A stretch of 64,000 nt of DNA from Pelargonium x hortorum (taxonomy: Eukaryota; Streptophyta; Magnoliopsida; Geraniales; Geraniaceae): contig JAYMTJ010000001.1 in NCBI GenBank assembly GCA_036897525.1, positions 62,001-126,000 of the forward strand, given 5' to 3'. The notes beneath the pieces are model-generated. The model was not told the origin of the DNA. It did not search any database and saw nothing but the letters and a program-made list of their open reading frames with translations. Shown piece after piece: positions 61,603-64,000 of this stretch (position 1 is its first letter; each line of letters begins with the position of its first letter). The translations under genes were made by a program, and so were the position numbers.

Positions 61603-64000
61603 TTGAGCTACCCTTTAGTTTATTAGAAGAGTTACTAAATTAGGTATTTTAAGGTATGTGCTTTTACAATTTAGAATTCTACCCAAGCTATAATTACCAC
61701 TTGATCTTAAAAGTCTAATAAAATAAGTCACTTCTTCCTTTTTAGCTGTTACCTAAACCCATGCTAAGGTTGATATCGTGTTTCATTCCTTTACCTTTAA
61801 TTCATGCATAACTTCGTTTTAGATTCTTTATTCTCTTGCGGGTTAGGAAAGTTTATCCTCTACTTAGTATAGCTGGGGATTCTTATTTACCAAAGACTAA
61901 AGCCCCTGAATAATAGAAATTAGAACATTTTAGGTTAGAGCGCTCCTCGATAATTTTGATAATAACAACAGTCTTATAACGAGTACTTCATACGTACAAT
62001 AGCTTTACTTCTAGGGTACTTTTAAGGTTTTACCGGGGCTCCCCTGTTTACGGTTATATAGGCCGGGCCTCTTGGACCAGTCCCCATAATACTTATGTAT
62101 TTTATTAAAAATAGAGGAAAGACTATGTTATGTTTTACATATTTTCAAGTCAAAGCCACTTCCCTATAGTATTAAACCACAACCAATACAATCCAGAGTA
62201 AACTTATTCAGACTCCAGTCAATCCTCATTAGGGTTTCTACAAGCAGCTCCTAAGGGTATATACTCTATCTCCAAATCAGGATAACAAAGAAAAATTTCC
62301 TTTCCATTATTTGTCAAGGAGCCCCCTTGTACTTGTAAAAATTAGCTTAGTTCTAGAAAAAAAGGGCAGTATTATGAAACTTTGTTCTCTCCCTTCTGAA
62401 TTGTAACTCTCTAGGTCTAGGAAAATCCTAGATTTAAAAGGTATTCTTTTAGTCCCCTTGTGACTTGTTCCGTGCAGGTGAGGCTCTATTTATGCGCTAA
62501 AGGGAAAGGACTCTTTATTCTTATAACGTGGTTTTATTTTAATGGGTTATACAGGAAAATTTTTAAGTAGATCCAGCATTTTTTTTAGAGTTCCAGATAT
62601 AGATATAGTATAAGGAGCAAACAACTCAACCCAGAGACCTATATATCTGCAATAATTGAGACTTATAGCTTGTATTTGTTAATCTGTTAAAACGACTTAC
62701 GCCTTCTGAATTTGTTACTGCAACACCCATCGAAGTCTTTCTCAAGCAAGGTCCATAAGGGCCCTATTAGGGGAAGTGTTCCCTTTAACTTTTTATCTTT
62801 AATATAGCATTTATTTCTTTGTTGAAGAATAAGCCTGTTCTGCATTTTAATGTAGGGGTGTTTAGATGGTTTTGTACTATATCTTATTCTTATCAGTTAA
62901 TTAAGAGCCTCAGCATCTTTTAAAGAATTGCGCTTTAAAGCAGTTGAGTTGGTCCTACCTAGATCAGGAGCTTATTAAAATGGCTTTTGATAACCAAGGA
63001 AAGTTACTAAACTTATTATAGGAATATCGATACAAATTTTTCTCCTGTCTATTCCACCCTTCTATTCTATTATAGGTCTGCCTAGAGTTTTTAGATCATG
63101 AAAAGAGTCCAGAAAAATTCTAGCTTAAGATTAGGAGTCTTGCTAGTTTATACTATCTGATTAACTATTTGTTCTGTTGGTGCGAACCCCTCCCTCCGGG
63201 TGTAGTTAAAAATAGAAAGCCGTATTTGAGCCTTCATATTTGACTTTCTTGTATGTAGATTTTGAGACAAAGCTGATATATCTTTATCGCAATCTTAATG
63301 AAATAAATTAATAGGTGCTTTAGAACCCTGTTTGACCTTTTTTTAGGAGTTGATCTAGATTCATTGTTCTTAACATTGTTTTTTTTTAGTATTCTGCTTA
63401 TATTATATATAGTTAAGGGGTTCCAAGCCCTACTCAAAGCAAAGCTACAACATATTTTTTTACAAAAACCTGCAAGGAAACTAAGTAACAAACAAACAGT
63501 CTTAACGAGTAGCTAACCAGCCTACTATTGTAGGAATATTTAGAGGTTCTGATCACTGGAACTAGTCCTGTCAATTTGAATACTCCAAACGGATAGTATG
63601 AGGGGTTTTTTTACAGGGCCCTCTGGAAATTCAGGAAGCTCTTTAACAGAATTCTTAGGATAAGCGCTGTACTAAAATTTTCAATCTTATTTTACTTGAA
63701 AACAACCGGATTTCCTAAAAAATCAAGTACTTTTAAGATTTGAATTACTGAGTGAGTCCTTATCCTGGAAACTCTATAGAAATACTTAACAAAGCAAGCT
63801 CTACTTAATTCTTGTACCAATTCAATTTCAAAAGACTAAGAAACCTAAATTTGGTTCTATTCTCGTCAGTTGAAACTTTCCTACTCTCTCTTCAGAATAC
63901 CTTCTTTCAAGGGTCTTTAGGATTGGAGAGTACATTCATTCAATTGAGAGAGTACCTTAACCAGAACCTTAAGTAGAGTTGGAGCACTTGCTATTGGACT

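Larger units (their letters stand above)
58761..64000. other. AT-rich non-coding DNA, no gene seen
   Basis: Only simple repeats are noted. Minus-strand frames of 75 to 85 codons (60525-60752, 61071-61328, 63234-63491) resemble nothing known. Confidence 0.5.

Overview
The window looks like mitochondrial DNA of a flowering plant, but of an unusual kind. The best evidence is two tRNA genes on the + strand, 44 bases apart: trnN(GUU) of the chloroplast-like type (38300-38376) and trnY(GUA) of the native plant-mitochondrial type (38421-38503). This trnN-trnY neighbourhood is, from memory, common in angiosperm mitochondrial genomes. There are also decayed tRNA relics: a trnQ(UUG) whose acceptor strand is split from the rest by 31 bases (14282-14384), a class II tRNA resembling trnS(GCU) on the minus strand (42987-43082) with a second tRNA-like relic just downstream (about 42864-42936), and a pair of matching tRNA 3'-end fragments (2173-2205 and 29260-29293). 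I find no protein-coding gene or exon, no rRNA, no recognisable intron domain and no transposon. The species cannot be read from the sequence. A greatly inflated, gene-poor mitogenome such as those known in some Silene species would fit the emptiness, but hand-counted lines give only about one third G+C, lower than the usual 43-46% of angiosperm mitochondria. A nuclear or other unusual origin is therefore not excluded.

Layout. From 1 to about 19.1 kb the DNA is AT-rich and holds only the trnQ relic, one tRNA fragment and a double hairpin at 17105-17154. From 19136 to 20520 there is a sharply bounded island of about 45% G+C, opening with four spaced copies of an AAAGYACGCGC motif. From 20.5 to 37.4 kb there is more AT-rich DNA, in which blocks differ in strand composition: G-rich on the + strand at about 25.2-26.9 kb, pyrimidine-rich and internally repeated at 33.2-34.0 kb, C/A-rich at 35.1-36.2 kb. 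From 37.4 to 41.1 kb a C-rich block carries trnN and trnY and contains diverged direct repeats. From 41.1 to 64 kb the DNA is again AT-rich, with the trnS-like relic cluster near 43 kb, several palindromes and hairpins, another C-rich block at 57.4-58.8 kb and two long G runs.

The open reading frames, the longest 110 codons, are no longer or more numerous than chance predicts for DNA of this composition, so none is called as a real gene. Only trnN and trnY could be functional. trnN has a five-base duplication enlarging its T-loop and trnY has a T:T mismatch in its acceptor stem, so even these may be impaired or need checking. The rest reads as non-coding DNA in which several ancient repeat families survive in different states of decay. 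I did not find a new biological system here. The most distinctive signals are the tRNA set with insertions and duplications, the normal-GC island in AT-rich DNA, and the hairpin elements.
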